A DNA stretch of 64,000 bases from an uncultured Rikenellaceae bacterium (GCA_944415565.1 CALYBQ010000001.1:50116-114115), one strand, 5' to 3'; positions 35,748 through 45,655 are shown, counted from the first letter of the stretch. Notes: generated by a model not told the origin, from the sequence alone. Numbers and translations: made by a program.

Positions 35748-37418
35748 TTACAGACCGCGGAATTCGTTGTTGTTGAAGAGCTTCGAGAACTCGATGTCAC
35801 CCTTAGCCCTTGCAGCGAGGCTCTTATCTTTGCTAACTGCGCTCTTAAGGTTGCGGAGAGCTGCGTTAGTGTCGCCTTCCCTCATTGCGATAACGCCACG
35901 GAGGTAGTCTGCATCAGCAGTAGCGATGTTGCCGAGAGCCGATTTAGCACGAGCGATGTTACCGTTAGCGAGCTCAGCTACAGCGAGGTTGTAACCCTGA
36001 AGACCCGCGGTTGCGTTGGTATTGCCTTCGAGAACCTGAACAAGTGCCTTGTTAGCGTTAGCGTCTGCAGTGTTAAGCGGTTCGAGATACCTCTTAGCTT
36101 CTGCGATATTGCCTTCTGCTACAGCTACCAGACCGAGGTTGTTGCTGATTTCCGGAGCTTTGCTGAGTTTAGCAGCCTGCTGGAATGCAGCCTTAGCCTG
36201 TTTCAGGTCGCCGTCGCTCATGAGAACAACACCGAGGTTGTTGTAAGCGCGAGCGTCTTTATATTTTTCAGCAGCAGTCTTGTAGATCATACCCTTAGTA
36301 GAGTTGTCTTCGAACAATGTAGCCGAGTAAAGAAGTTCCTCAACGTTGAGCGAGTTGATGCTGTTCCTTACTGCGGTGCGGAGTTCTGCATCAGTTTTGC
36401 CCTGAATGTCAGCAGAAGCGATAAGTTTCGTGCGACGGAGCTGGGGAAGGATATCTTTCTTGAGTACATCGAAAACGGCAGCCATGTTCTTGATTTCCTT
36501 TTCCCTCTGTGTAGGAGAAGAGTACATGTTCAATACCTGAAGGATGAGGTTCTTGTCAGGAATGTTCGAAGCCTCAACGAGAGCTTTGAAACCGTCCCAG
36601 TCTTCACCGTAAGCAGCAATATCGTAATCTACGTTAACGTCTTTGAGCTGTTTGCTGACAGCATCCTTACCGGTATTGCTACGATTCTTTGCAAGCTTGT
36701 CGTTGAAATCAGTAGGACCGTCAGGAGAAGCGTAACCTTTAGCCTGAATGTTGCCGAGAGTTACACGGTCTTTATCCTGATTTTCACGAACGAACTCTTC
36801 GAGGAGTTTGATCTGGTCGTCACGGAGAGCTTTCGGTTTTACTACTGCGCTGTTGATCTGGTACATTACGTCAGCATCCTGCTGGATAGTAGTAACCCTC
36901 TTGAAGTTGTCAGCCATGATCGAAGCGTTAGCAGCCTTGTCGAGCAGACCAACGAGATCGCTGATACCCTGTGCAACCGGAACAGATGCGAAAGTCTGGA
37001 ATTCAGCACCGGCGCAGCACTGTACGTCGAAACGGAGTTCCATCGTAGAGATGTTAGCCCTTTTGTCGTACGGGAACACTACGGTCTGAGTGTAAGAACC
37101 ACCTGTTTTAGTAGAAACAACCTGGTAGTTATCTTTCACCTTTTCGCCTTGGAGGAACTTAGGAGTACCTGCGATTTCACCACCTGCGAATACGAGTACC
37201 GGAGTTACCCTAACGACTGCGTTCTTGTTGAAGAAACGTGCCGGGAACTCAACTTTTACGTCAGCAGTCACCGTATTGCCCTTGCGAACGAGGAGTTCGG
37301 GAGAAGCCGACATCTTTACATCACTGACACGTTTAGCCATTTTGTTGTAACAGCCACAACCAGCCAGCATGATTGTCATTGCGGTAAGAAGTAAACTTAC
37401 CTTCAAGAATCTTTTCAT
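35748..37418 (-). CDS. Lipoprotein with OmpA-like and TPR regions (abundant envelope protein)
   Basis: 556 residues. Lipoprotein signal peptide with lipobox MLAGC (Cys22). An N-terminal beta-rich domain (about 30-190) leads to an OmpA-like peptidoglycan-binding region (about 215-320: NIQAKGYASPDGPTDFNDKL, then KNRSNTGKDAVSKQL), then tetratricopeptide-type helices (about 385-550: AYNNLGVVLMSDGDLKQAKA, AAKLSKAPEISNNLGLVAVA). It probably ties the outer membrane to peptidoglycan or scaffolds envelope proteins. Codon use is strongly biased (GCT, GTT, ACT, CGT), like highly expressed genes and unlike most neighbours. The ATG at 37418 precedes the signal; an earlier ATG at 37475 is unlikely. Confidence 0.82.
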   Translation of the reverse strand: MKRFLKVSLLLTAMTIMLAGCGCYNKMAKRVSDVKMSASPELLVRKGNTVTADVKVEFPARFFNKNAVVRVTPVLVFAGGEIAGTPKFLQGEKVKDNYQVVSTKTGGSYTQTVVFPYDKRANISTMELRFDVQCCAGAEFQTFASVPVAQGISDLVGLLDKAANASIMADNFKRVTTIQQDADVMYQINSAVVKPKALRDDQIKLLEEFVRENQDKDRVTLGNIQAKGYASPDGPTDFNDKLAKNRSNTGKDAVSKQLKDVNVDYDIAAYGEDWDGFKALVEASNIPDKNLILQVLNMYSSPTQREKEIKNMAAVFDVLKKDILPQLRRTKLIASADIQGKTDAELRTAVRNSINSLNVEELLYSATLFEDNSTKGMIYKTAAEKYKDARAYNNLGVVLMSDGDLKQAKAAFQQAAKLSKAPEISNNLGLVAVAEGNIAEAKRYLEPLNTADANANKALVQVLEGNTNATAGLQGYNLAVAELANGNIARAKSALGNIATADADYLRGVIAMREGDTNAALRNLKSAVSKDKSLAARAKGDIEFSKLFNNNEFRGL

Positions 37419-37789
37419 AATCAAACTGTTAATAATTAATATTGTTTTAAGCATTATTTCCGTTGGCTTATGCAAATTTTACGCCAAGACAAATATATGA
37501 ATTAAATATCAAATATTGAATGTCCTGACATAATTTATTTAAACATCCCGGATTTGCGAACCAAATGCAGGTACGCCTATGTAACGAATGTATTTCCAAA
37601 AATAATACCGCTTTTGACTTTTAACGACTTAATTTCCAGAAAATCTATCAATTTTCACGAATAAAAGTCCAATTGCGTCGTGTTTCCTTCGAAACCGCCC
37701 ATTTCCGGGAGCCGTGTCTGTGAACAAGGGGAAATCCTAAAATTTCCCCTGTCCGCAACATTCGTCATGCACCCTTACGGGAACTTTCA
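37419..37789. other. Leader region of the OmpA-TPR gene and pnp 3' end
   Basis: No gene is supported in this 371-base gap. It holds a -7 box TATATTTG (minus, 37490-37497; start near 37486, leader about 68 bases) and, nearer pnp, a 9-bp hairpin (37727-37735 with 37742-37750) without a following T-run, possibly a transcript 3' end. Confidence 0.5.
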
Positions 37790-39931
37790 CTATTTCTTTT
37801 CCCCCTCAGGCTTAGCGATAAGCACTTTGCGGGAAAGTTTCAACTTGTTGGTCTTCGGGTCCACACCGATGAGTTTCACCTCTATTTCGTCGCCCTCTTT
37901 GAGGCCGGTAGCCTCCATGGTTTCGAAACGTTTGTGGTCGATCTCAGAGATGTGCAGGAGGGCGTCCTTACCGGGAAGTATCTCGACGAACGCACCGAAA
38001 GGTACGATGGTCTTGATCTTTCCTTTGTAAACCTCGCCTACTTCCGGAACAGCTACGATCGCTTTCACGCGGTTCTGCGCCATATCGAGAGCAGCCTTGT
38101 CGTTCGAAAAGATATCCACGATACCTATATTTCTATCGGTGTCTTCCGTAATAGTAATGGTAGCACCAGACTGTTTCTGAATATCCTGTATGATCTTTCC
38201 GCCCGGGCCTATCACCGCTCCAATGAATTCGCTCGGTATTATCATCTGTATGATACGCGGAACGAACGGACGGTAATCTTCGCGAGGTGCAGGAATAGTC
38301 TCTTTCAGTATGTTAAGGATGTGGAGACGTCCCTGACGTGCCTGTTCGAGCGCCTGTGCGAGCACTTCGTAAGGAAGTCCGTCAACCTTGATGTCCATTT
38401 GGGTAGCCGTGATACCGTCTTCTGTTCCGGTAACCTTGAAGTCCATATCGCCCAAATGGTCTTCGTCGCCGAGGATATCCGAGAGTACAGCGAACTTATC
38501 GCCTTCGGTAATGAGCCCCATTGCGATACCCGAAACGTGCTTCTTCATCTTCACACCGCAATCCATAAGTGCGAGCGTACCGGCACATACGGTAGCCATC
38601 GAAGACGAACCGTTCGATTCGAGAATGTCAGACACGACACGCACGGCATAAGGGTTCTCCGTTCCTACCGGAACCATCGGTTTCAGTGCCCTCCATGCGA
38701 GGTTACCGTGACCGATCTCACGACGCGACGTTCCGCGCGACGCCTTTGCTTCGCCTGTCGAGAAAGGGGGGAAGTTATAATGCAGCACGAACTGTTCGCT
38801 ACCCTGCACGAGAACTTCGTCCTTCATCTTCTCGTCCATCTTCGTACCGAGCGTCACACTCGAAAGCGACTGTGTTTCACCGCGTGTGAAGATAGCCGAA
38901 CCGTGGGCTGCCGGCAGGTAGCCGACTTCGCACCATATAGGGCGTATCTGGTCGGTCTTACGACCGTCGAGACGGATGCCTTCGTTAAGAATCATGGCGC
39001 GCATGGCTTTCTTCAGCACGTCATCGTGGAAGTAACGCTTAACGAGCATCTTCTTTTCAGCCAGCTCCTCTTCGCTCATGGTAGCCATGAACTCCTCTTC
39101 GATAGCGTCGAACTTGGCCGAACGTTCGTGCTTAGAGCTCATGCTCTTAGCTACTTCGTATACCTTGTCGTATGTAGCTGCGATAACCTGCTGACGCAAT
39201 TCCTCGTCACTCTTTTCGTGGCAGTAAGTGCGTTTAACATCCTTGCCGAGTTCCTTGCTGAGCTCCATCTGCACCTTGCAGTGCTTCTTGATCTCATCGT
39301 GCGCGAACTTGATAGCCTCGAGCATTTCTGCTTCCGAAACTTCGAGCATCTCGCCCTCAACCATCAATATGTTGTCGTAAGTAGCCCCTACCATAAGGTC
39401 GAGGTCCACATCTTTCATTTGCGAGAAATTCGGGTTGATAACGAGCTCTCCATTGATGCGAGCTACCCTAACCTCTGAAATCGGACCGCCGAACGGTATG
39501 TCCGAAACCGCCAGTGCCGCCGAAGCAGCAAGTCCGGCAAGAGCGTCGGGCTGAATATCCTTATCTGCGGAAATGAGCGTAACGTTAACGAAAACCTCGG
39601 CATGGAAATCTGCCGGGAAAAGCGGGCGAAGCGCCCTGTCTATGAGTCGTGCCACGAGTATCTCGCTGTCGTTCGGACGGGCCTCCCTTTTAAGGAACCC
39701 TCCCGGATAGCGGCCTGCGGCTGCGTATTTTTCTTTGTAATCTACCGAAAGAGGCATGAAATCGACATCCTCTTTAGCGTCTTTCGCTGCGACGACAGTC
39801 GCAAGGAGCATCGTATCTCCCATTTTCACCACAACGGCGCCGTCTGCCTGTTTGGCGAGCTTGCCGGTCGAGATCGATATCTCACGACCGTCCGCGAGCT
39901 GTATCGTCTTCACTGTTTCGTTGTACATCAT
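37790..39931 (-). CDS. pnp: Polyribonucleotide nucleotidyltransferase (PNPase)
   Basis: 713 residues, the full family length: two RNase PH-like domains (about 5-215 and 310-545), a KH domain (about 560-620: [18 protein letters not shown]) and an S1 domain (about 630-700: [20 protein letters not shown]). It degrades RNA 3'-5' by phosphorolysis. Signatures include [25 protein letters not shown] and [20 protein letters not shown]. It follows rpsO on the same strand, the conserved rpsO-pnp pair, with a hairpin between them. Confidence 0.97.
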   Translation of the reverse strand: MMYNETVKTIQLADGREISISTGKLAKQADGAVVVKMGDTMLLATVVAAKDAKEDVDFMPLSVDYKEKYAAAGRYPGGFLKREARPNDSEILVARLIDRALRPLFPADFHAEVFVNVTLISADKDIQPDALAGLAASAALAVSDIPFGGPISEVRVARINGELVINPNFSQMKDVDLDLMVGATYDNILMVEGEMLEVSEAEMLEAIKFAHDEIKKHCKVQMELSKELGKDVKRTYCHEKSDEELRQQVIAATYDKVYEVAKSMSSKHERSAKFDAIEEEFMATMSEEELAEKKMLVKRYFHDDVLKKAMRAMILNEGIRLDGRKTDQIRPIWCEVGYLPAAHGSAIFTRGETQSLSSVTLGTKMDEKMKDEVLVQGSEQFVLHYNFPPFSTGEAKASRGTSRREIGHGNLAWRALKPMVPVGTENPYAVRVVSDILESNGSSSMATVCAGTLALMDCGVKMKKHVSGIAMGLITEGDKFAVLSDILGDEDHLGDMDFKVTGTEDGITATQMDIKVDGLPYEVLAQALEQARQGRLHILNILKETIPAPREDYRPFVPRIIQMIIPSEFIGAVIGPGGKIIQDIQKQSGATITITEDTDRNIGIVDIFSNDKAALDMAQNRVKAIVAVPEVGEVYKGKIKTIVPFGAFVEILPGKDALLHISEIDHKRFETMEATGLKEGDEIEVKLIGVDPKTNKLKLSRKVLIAKPEGEKK

Positions 39932-40081
39932 AATTTTATCGTCTTTAACGTCTTTGTGTTTCGTCCAAAATCTGCCTGCGTGCGTCCCTTATGTCCTGTC
40001 ATCGTCGTCGGCAAAATTCGCTTTTCGTTCTTTCAATCCCAGCCAGCGCCATCTCGGCGACCTTTCGGGGATTTAAAAAGC

Positions 40082-40111
40082 AAAGGCAATCCTTTGCGAG
40101 AAATTGCCTTT
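40082..40111 (-). terminator. Hairpin between rpsO and pnp
   Basis: A 9-bp stem AAAGGCAAT/ATTGCCTTT (40082-40090 with 40103-40111), then CTTTTTAAAT on the minus strand. It may terminate or be cut to attenuate pnp, as RNase III does in E. coli between these genes; that parallel is inference. Confidence 0.65.
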
Positions 40112-40136
40112 ACTCTGTGTTACGGTAACTTTGGTT

Positions 40137-40409
40137 TTATCGCCTGAGGCCTAGAGCCTTAACGATAGCCCTATACCTTTCGATGTCTACCTGCTTCAGA
40201 TAATCCAACATTTTACGGCGTTTACCCACGAGACGCAGAAGTGCGCGCTGTGTACCGTAGTCGTGTTTGTTGGATTTAAGGTGTTCCGTAAGGTGGGCAA
40301 TACGGTAGGTAAACAACGCCACCTGACCTTCCGGAGAACCGGTATCCGCGCTGGATTTTCCGTACTGACCGAAGATTTCCTGTTTTTTCTCAGTGCTTAA
40401 ATAGCTCAT
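40137..40409 (-). CDS. rpsO: 30S ribosomal protein S15
   Basis: 90 residues, the standard size. S15 binds 16S rRNA helices in the central domain. Characteristic text: [60 protein letters not shown] and [20 protein letters not shown]. The two-box promoter at 40474-40504 gives a leader of about 61 bases containing an AGGAGG well upstream of the ATG. Confidence 0.98.
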   Translation of the reverse strand: MSYLSTEKKQEIFGQYGKSSADTGSPEGQVALFTYRIAHLTEHLKSNKHDYGTQRALLRLVGKRRKMLDYLKQVDIERYRAIVKALGLRR

Positions 40410-40473
40410 AATCTTATTATTATGGTTCCACTTTACGACAGATCCTCCTTACCGGATACTGCCAAAGCGTGCG

Positions 40474-40504
40474 CAAATGTAATTCATTTTAATTAATTAA
40501 CCAA
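40474..40504 (-). promoter_or_regulatory. Promoter of rpsO-pnp
   Basis: Minus strand -33 TTG (40502-40504), a 20-base spacer, and -7 TACATTTG (40474-40481). The start is near 40470. Confidence 0.7.
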
Positions 40505-40600
40505 TTGAATCATACTATTTTTGCGCCAAATAATACGTTCCCGCCAGCCATGCGCCACGAGGAGCGGAAACGCTCAGCGTGTAATTGCCGTTTTTTTTAC

Positions 40601-40608
40601 TACTTTTG
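40601..40608 (+). promoter_or_regulatory. -7 box for nfeD
   Basis: TACTTTTG on the plus strand; start near 40612, leader about 28 bases. A poly-T run precedes it. It is divergent from the rpsO promoter. Confidence 0.45.
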
Positions 40609-40639
40609 GATAATCGGAACCCACTAAACCGCACGACTC

Positions 40640-42160
40640 TTGAAAAACCTACTCTATTTATTATCAGCGGCATTACTATGCTCGTTCAACGCCTATCCAC
40701 AGACCACGAAGTCAGCTTCCGACAGTACATCCTCAAGTACGGCAGCAAGCGTCGAGACTGTCGCCGACTCCGTCCTCATTGCAGATTTCGAACAGCACGC
40801 TTCGGCACGCGACACGACCGCAGACACGTCGCGAGTCTATCTTTTCCCGATCCGTGAGGACATAATGCCCGCAACGGCCCGATTGGTCGAAAAATGTTTG
40901 GCTGAAGCGACAGACATGGGAGCGGACTATGTGGTGATAGACATGAACACATACGGAGGAGTTGTAGACGCTGCGGACAAGATCAGAACGGCCTTGCTGC
41001 ACTACCCCAAACCCGTTTATGTATTCATTAACAATCAGGCCGCGAGTGCCGGAGCGTTGATAGCTCTGGCAGCCGACAGCATATATATGCGCGACGGAGC
41101 CAGTATCGGCGCAGCCACGGTAGTGGACCAAAAAGGAGAAGTGGTTCCTGATAAATACCAAAGCTTCATGCGGAGTATGATGCGGGCAACGGCCGAAGCC
41201 CACGGAAAAGTCGCAGAGCGCATCTCCGCGAAAGGCGACACGCTATGGCGCTGGTTCCGCGACCCACGCATCGCCGAGGCCATGGTAGACCCCACCATAG
41301 CCATACCGGGACTTATTGACAGCACGAAGGTCCTGTCATTCTCACCGGAGGAGGCCATCACATGGCACTATTGCGAAGGCAAAGCGCAATCCGTCGGGGA
41401 AGTGTTGTCACAGGCCGGTATAACCGCTTACGAGATAACGGAATACGAATCCACCACCCTCGACAGGATTCTCGGTTTCCTGACCAACCCTGCATTTCAG
41501 GGAATACTCATAATGATAATAATAGGAGGAATATATTTCGAATTGCAGACGCCGGGGATAGGCTTTCCTCTGATAGCGGCCATATCGACGGCAGTGCTAT
41601 ATTTCGCTCCGCTCTACCTCGAAGGGCTGGCAGCACACTGGGAACTGGCGGTATTCATCCTCGGGGTAATACTGATAATAGCAGAGATATTCGTCACGCC
41701 CGGATTCGGCATACTGGGAATATTGGGGGTACTCGGCGTCATACTCGGACTGACGTTCGCGATGATAGACACCGACATTCTGAAATACATACCGTCCGGA
41801 CAGGTGAGCGCAGGCTATCTGCTGAGACCGGTAGCACTGGTAATAATCTCGGTAACGACAGCATTGATACTGAGCATATGGCTGGGCAAACGGTTGCTAA
41901 CCACAGAATCGCCGCTTCGCAAAGCCGTCGTCCTCACCTCCAACATGGACGCCGCAGAGGGATACGTCTCCCACTCCGATGTCCGCAAACTTATCGGCAG
42001 GAAGGGAACGGCCCTCACGCCGCTGCGACCGTCGGGCAAGGTAATCATAGACGGTGTCATATATGAAGGGGCCGGGGAGAACGGACAATTCATCGAGCCC
42101 GACGCAACAATAACCGTAGTACGCGACGAAGGCGGGGTATTATACTGCCGCACCGAATAA
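40640..42160 (+). CDS. NfeD-family membrane protein with ClpP/SppA-like protease domain
   Basis: 506 residues. Signal peptide (MKNLLYLLSAALLCSFNAYP), a ClpP-class serine protease domain (about 60-270: YPKPVYVFINNQAASAGALI with the Ser, then GASIGAATVVD), a membrane block (about 290-415) and a C-terminal OB-fold NfeD domain (about 430-506). Long NfeD proteins cleave stomatin-type partners; no stomatin gene follows. The frame allows only a TTG start at 40640: the nearest in-frame stop upstream is at 40625 and no ATG precedes the signal. GTG/TTG starts are rare in this window. Confidence 0.88.
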   Translation: MKNLLYLLSAALLCSFNAYPQTTKSASDSTSSSTAASVETVADSVLIADFEQHASARDTTADTSRVYLFPIREDIMPATARLVEKCLAEATDMGADYVVIDMNTYGGVVDAADKIRTALLHYPKPVYVFINNQAASAGALIALAADSIYMRDGASIGAATVVDQKGEVVPDKYQSFMRSMMRATAEAHGKVAERISAKGDTLWRWFRDPRIAEAMVDPTIAIPGLIDSTKVLSFSPEEAITWHYCEGKAQSVGEVLSQAGITAYEITEYESTTLDRILGFLTNPAFQGILIMIIIGGIYFELQTPGIGFPLIAAISTAVLYFAPLYLEGLAAHWELAVFILGVILIIAEIFVTPGFGILGILGVLGVILGLTFAMIDTDILKYIPSGQVSAGYLLRPVALVIISVTTALILSIWLGKRLLTTESPLRKAVVLTSNMDAAEGYVSHSDVRKLIGRKGTALTPLRPSGKVIIDGVIYEGAGENGQFIEPDATITVVRDEGGVLYCRTE

Positions 42161-42281
42161 AACACCTACACCACGGATAGCTATTACTCGCGGGCAACAC
42201 CCACGAGACAGTTTCACGCGCGCTGCATGCCAGAAATAAAAAACATGACCGCGAAAATCGGGCTTTGTCCAAATAGTATAA

Positions 42282-42289
42282 TATCTTTG
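42282..42289 (+). promoter_or_regulatory. -7 box for apbE
   Basis: TATCTTTG; start near 42293, 39 bases before the ATG. TTTG at 42264-42267 is too close for the standard spacer. Confidence 0.4.
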
Positions 42290-42331
42290 CATCAAGAACC
42301 GAAACGACAAATATATTTTCATATCAACACA

Positions 42332-43306
42332 ATGAAACACAAGATATTATTACTCATACCGGCATTATTCATAACCCTGACATCGTGCGGAAAGCGCGAC
42401 GGGTACGTGACGATAGACGGATTCGCACAAGGGACCACATATCATTTCGTATTGCAGGCTTCCGACACGACAGGGCTACAACGGTCCATAGACTCGGTAT
42501 TCAGCGCCGTAGACAACTCCATGTCGGTCTATAATCCGACGTCGCTGATAAACAAGGTCAACGCGAACGAAACCGACAGCGTTGACGCCTACATAGCCGC
42601 CTGCATAGAAATCGCACGCCGGATCAGCGAAATCAGCGACGGCGCTTATGACATAACCATAAAACCGATAACGCAGGCGATAGGCTATGCAGGCAAGGAA
42701 GCGGAAGAATCCCCCGACATCGACTCCCTGTTGCAATATGTCGGCTACGACAAGATAAAGGTCCGCGACGGACGGCTCGCAAAAGCCGATCCCGCAATGC
42801 AGATAGACCTCAACTCGGTGGCCAAAGGATACACTTCGGACCTGATGGGCGAGATGTTCGAAAAACGCGGCGTGACGAATTATATGGTAGAAATAGGCGG
42901 TGAGATATTCTGCCGCGGCGACAATCCTCGCGGCAAGGCATGGGTGGTAGGCATCGACCGGCCGATAGACGGCAACATGATACCGGGCAACGATCTGCAA
43001 ACGAGGCTATCCATAAGCGGTGTAGGACTGGCCACGTCGGGCAACTACCGCAAATATTACATCGACGATACCGGCCGCAAGGTCACGCACATAGTGAACG
43101 CACGCACCGGCAAAAGCGGGTACAGCGACATACTCTCGGCGACCGTCATAGCCGAAAGCTGTGCAGAGGCAGACGCCGCGGCAACGATGCTCACCATAAT
43201 AGGACTCGAACGGGCTAAAAAGATCCTTGCCAGCAGACCCGATTGGATGGCCTACCTCGTATTCGACGACGGCAATGGCGGATTCGCGACATACGTCACC
43301 GAATAA
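42332..43306 (+). CDS. apbE: FAD:protein FMN transferase (ApbE family)
   Basis: 324 residues with a lipoprotein signal (lipobox LTSC, Cys at about 18). ApbE attaches FMN covalently to Thr in periplasmic flavoproteins such as RnfG and NqrC. Family sequence: GFAQGTTYHFVLQA, SVFSAVDNSMSVYNP, MQIDLNSVAKGYTSDLMGE, VEIGGEIFCRGDNPRGK, GVGLATSGNYRKYY, THIVNARTGKSGYSDILSAT and ESCAEADAAATML. No Rnf or Nqr genes are nearby, so targets are elsewhere. The ATG at 42332 is set by the signal peptide. Confidence 0.92.
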   Translation: MKHKILLLIPALFITLTSCGKRDGYVTIDGFAQGTTYHFVLQASDTTGLQRSIDSVFSAVDNSMSVYNPTSLINKVNANETDSVDAYIAACIEIARRISEISDGAYDITIKPITQAIGYAGKEAEESPDIDSLLQYVGYDKIKVRDGRLAKADPAMQIDLNSVAKGYTSDLMGEMFEKRGVTNYMVEIGGEIFCRGDNPRGKAWVVGIDRPIDGNMIPGNDLQTRLSISGVGLATSGNYRKYYIDDTGRKVTHIVNARTGKSGYSDILSATVIAESCAEADAAATMLTIIGLERAKKILASRPDWMAYLVFDDGNGGFATYVTE

Positions 43307-43379
43307 TTTCAGCAAACTCATGGCCGACAACAGGCAATAGCGTTCCAAATTGCAACACACAGGACATCACGCAATACAA

Positions 43380-44303
43380 ATGAAAAAAGTAAGGTTCATA
43401 TACAATCCGAGTTCCGGAGAGAACATCGTCACCAACAAACTCGACGAGATCATAGCCGTATACCAATCGTTCGGCTATACCATCGTGCCGCTGCGCCTCA
43501 CATTCAAGGAGAGCGAAGAAGAGTTGGTCAAAGAGCTGAAAGGCAGATACAGCCATCTGCTCGTGGCCGGCGGCGACGGTACGGTCAACTATCTCGTGAA
43601 CCTCGTAAAAAATAATGGCATCGAGACTCCGATGGCGTTCCTACCGTCCGGCACGGCAAACGACTTCGCCAACGTACTCGGCATGTCGTCCGACATCGTA
43701 GAGGCGTGCAAGCAGATACTATGCGGCAAAACATGCGAAGTCGATCTGGGACGTGTCAACGGACAATGGTTCGCCAACGTATTCAGTTGCGGCCTTTTCA
43801 GCGACATATCGCAGAAGACGCCGACCGTCCTGAAAAACACGTTCGGCAAGCTTGCATACTACGCCGCCGGAGTCGGCGACCTCGTACGGTTCCGCAAACT
43901 TCACATCAAAATAGAGTCCGACGGCGGTAATTACGAAGGCCCGTCGGTCATATTCTTCGTCTTCAACGGCAAGACCGCCGGAAAACTACGTCTCGCCTAC
44001 CTGTCGGAGATAGACGACGGCCTGCTCGACATACTCATACTGAAAGGCGACGACCCCATCGAAAGCATCAGCACCGTATTGCACTACGTGACGCTTCCGC
44101 GCAAACCCAAAAAATACCCTGCCGGCATGGAGCACATCCGATGCAAACGGTTGACCGCACAGTGCCGCACACAGGAGATCACCGACATCGACGGACAACA
44201 CGGCCCCGGCTTCCCCGTCGAAATCACATGCGAGCAAGGAGCGCTCAAGGTAATTCGCCCCAAGAAAGAAGGCACGAAGAAAAAAAGGTCGCACAAAAAA
44301 TAA
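43380..44303 (+). CDS. Diacylglycerol/lipid kinase family protein (YegS-like)
   Basis: 307 residues. The catalytic N-terminus has FIYNPSSGENIV, GGDGTVNYLVNLV (nucleotide-binding GGDGT) and FLPSGTANDFANVLGMS; the C-terminal beta domain ends with a basic tail (KKEGTKKKRSHKK). Family members phosphorylate lipids such as diacylglycerol, undecaprenol or other polyprenols; which one is not shown. It lies 73 bases after apbE on the same strand. Confidence 0.88.
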   Translation: MKKVRFIYNPSSGENIVTNKLDEIIAVYQSFGYTIVPLRLTFKESEEELVKELKGRYSHLLVAGGDGTVNYLVNLVKNNGIETPMAFLPSGTANDFANVLGMSSDIVEACKQILCGKTCEVDLGRVNGQWFANVFSCGLFSDISQKTPTVLKNTFGKLAYYAAGVGDLVRFRKLHIKIESDGGNYEGPSVIFFVFNGKTAGKLRLAYLSEIDDGLLDILILKGDDPIESISTVLHYVTLPRKPKKYPAGMEHIRCKRLTAQCRTQEITDIDGQHGPGFPVEITCEQGALKVIRPKKEGTKKKRSHKK

Positions 44304-44415
44304 CCATCCCAGCCACAGACCTGCCTCATTGGCATTGCTGCACACCCTATTCACTACTCGCGGCCAACCGACATGGCATAATTAAAGTAATAATACACCC
44401 CGTTACGGCACGCCT

Positions 44416-44458
44416 AAAAGTGGTGGTATGCGGCAGCATGTGCGCCGCAACTACTTTT
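44416..44458 (+). terminator. Probable terminator after the lipid kinase gene
   Basis: Nested complements AAAAGT/ACTTTT (44416-44421 with 44453-44458) and TGCGGC/GCCGCA (44429-44434 with 44444-44449), followed by CATTGG. It lies about 110 bases past the kinase stop and upstream of tgt. Confidence 0.45.
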
Positions 44459-44507
44459 CATTGGAACAGAACCTGAGCGGGCATGGAATAATTCCGGATA
44501 ATATTTA

Positions 44508-44515
44508 TATCTTTG
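44508..44515 (+). promoter_or_regulatory. -7 box for tgt
   Basis: TATCTTTG ending five bases before the ATG at 44521. The start would fall near 44519, so the transcript would be nearly leaderless. Confidence 0.5.
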
Positions 44516-44520
44516 CGGCT

Positions 44521-45651
44521 ATGGATTTCAAGCTGTTGCACAAGGCAAAAAATAGTGCGGCGCGGGCGGGAGAGCTGTCTACGCCCCACGGTGTCATACG
44601 CACACCCGTGTTCATGCCAGTCGGAACCGCCGCAACAGTCAAGGGTATATTCCACAAAGATCTCAAGGAAGACGCCCGCGCACAGATAATATTAGCCAAC
44701 ACGTATCACCTCTACCTGCGTCCGGGGACCGAGATCCTCGAACAGGCAGGCGGGGCACACAAATTCTCAGGATGGGACGGCCCTATACTGACAGACAGCG
44801 GCGGATTTCAGGTGTTTTCGCTGGCCGGATGCCGCAAACTCAAAGAGGAGGGATGCCGTTTCAGTTCGCACATAGACGGAAGCAAACATATGTTCACCCC
44901 CGAAAATGTGATGGACACCCAGCGCTCGATAGGCGCCGACATAATGATGGCTTTCGACGAGTGCCCTCCGGGAACCGCACCGCGTGATTACGCGGCCAAG
45001 TCGCTCGAAATGACCTGCCGCTGGCTCGAGAGGTGCTTTACACAATTCGAAAAGACACAACCCAAATACGGATACCCGCAGTCGCTTTTCCCCATCGTGC
45101 AAGGGGTGGTGTATCCCGACTTGCGCGAGAAGGCGGCCAACTTCGTAAAACAGTTCAACGCCGACGGTTACGCTATCGGCGGTTTGGCCGTAGGCGAACC
45201 CGCGCCTGTCATGTACGACATGATAGAAGTGGTTAACGCCATACTACCGCAAGACAAACCGCGTTATCTGATGGGAGTTGGCACTCCGGTAAACATTCTG
45301 GAAGGGATAGACCGCGGCGTAGACATGTTCGACTGCGTAATGCCTACCCGAAACGGGCGAAACGGTATGCTGTTCACCTCCGAAGGCATCATAAACATAC
45401 GCAACGAAAAGTGGAAGAACGACTTCTCTCCGCTCGATCCCAACGGTCGCAGTTTCGTGGATACGCACTACTCCAAGGCATACCTGCGCCATCTGGCCAT
45501 ATCGGGAGAGATGCTGGCGGCACAGATAGCCTCGCTCCACAACATAGCGTTCTACCTATGGCTGACCGACGAGGCGGGACGCAGGATAGCCGACGGAACA
45601 TTCGCCGAATGGAAAGCGGTAATGGTCGAAAAACTGGCAAGACGATTATAG
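44521..45651 (+). CDS. tgt: Queuine/preQ1 tRNA-guanine transglycosylase lacking zinc ligands
   Basis: 376 residues. Tgt exchanges G34 in GUN anticodons for preQ1 on the way to queuosine. Catalytic motifs are kept: GTAATVKG, ILTDSGGFQVFSLAGCRKLK (Asp at the base pocket), GGLAVGEP, YLMGVGTPVNILEGID and RGVDMFDCVMPTRNGRNG (nucleophile Asp). The zinc motif CxCxxC...H normally just before YSRAYLRHL is absent: the text reads PLDPNGRSFVDTHYSKAYLR. I recall similar sequence in other Bacteroidota, so it is likely functional, not decayed. The ATG at 44521 matches family starts. Confidence 0.93.
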   Translation: MDFKLLHKAKNSAARAGELSTPHGVIRTPVFMPVGTAATVKGIFHKDLKEDARAQIILANTYHLYLRPGTEILEQAGGAHKFSGWDGPILTDSGGFQVFSLAGCRKLKEEGCRFSSHIDGSKHMFTPENVMDTQRSIGADIMMAFDECPPGTAPRDYAAKSLEMTCRWLERCFTQFEKTQPKYGYPQSLFPIVQGVVYPDLREKAANFVKQFNADGYAIGGLAVGEPAPVMYDMIEVVNAILPQDKPRYLMGVGTPVNILEGIDRGVDMFDCVMPTRNGRNGMLFTSEGIINIRNEKWKNDFSPLDPNGRSFVDTHYSKAYLRHLAISGEMLAAQIASLHNIAFYLWLTDEAGRRIADGTFAEWKAVMVEKLARRL

Positions 45652-45655
45652 GCAT

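Noticed and set aside
37934..39478. 514-codon plus-strand frame
   Set aside because: It mirrors pnp, whose sequence is unmistakable; no domain or start signals.
44521..45651. tgt as a decaying gene because the zinc cysteines are missing
   Set aside because: All catalytic motifs and full length are kept, and the same replacement seems usual in the phylum.
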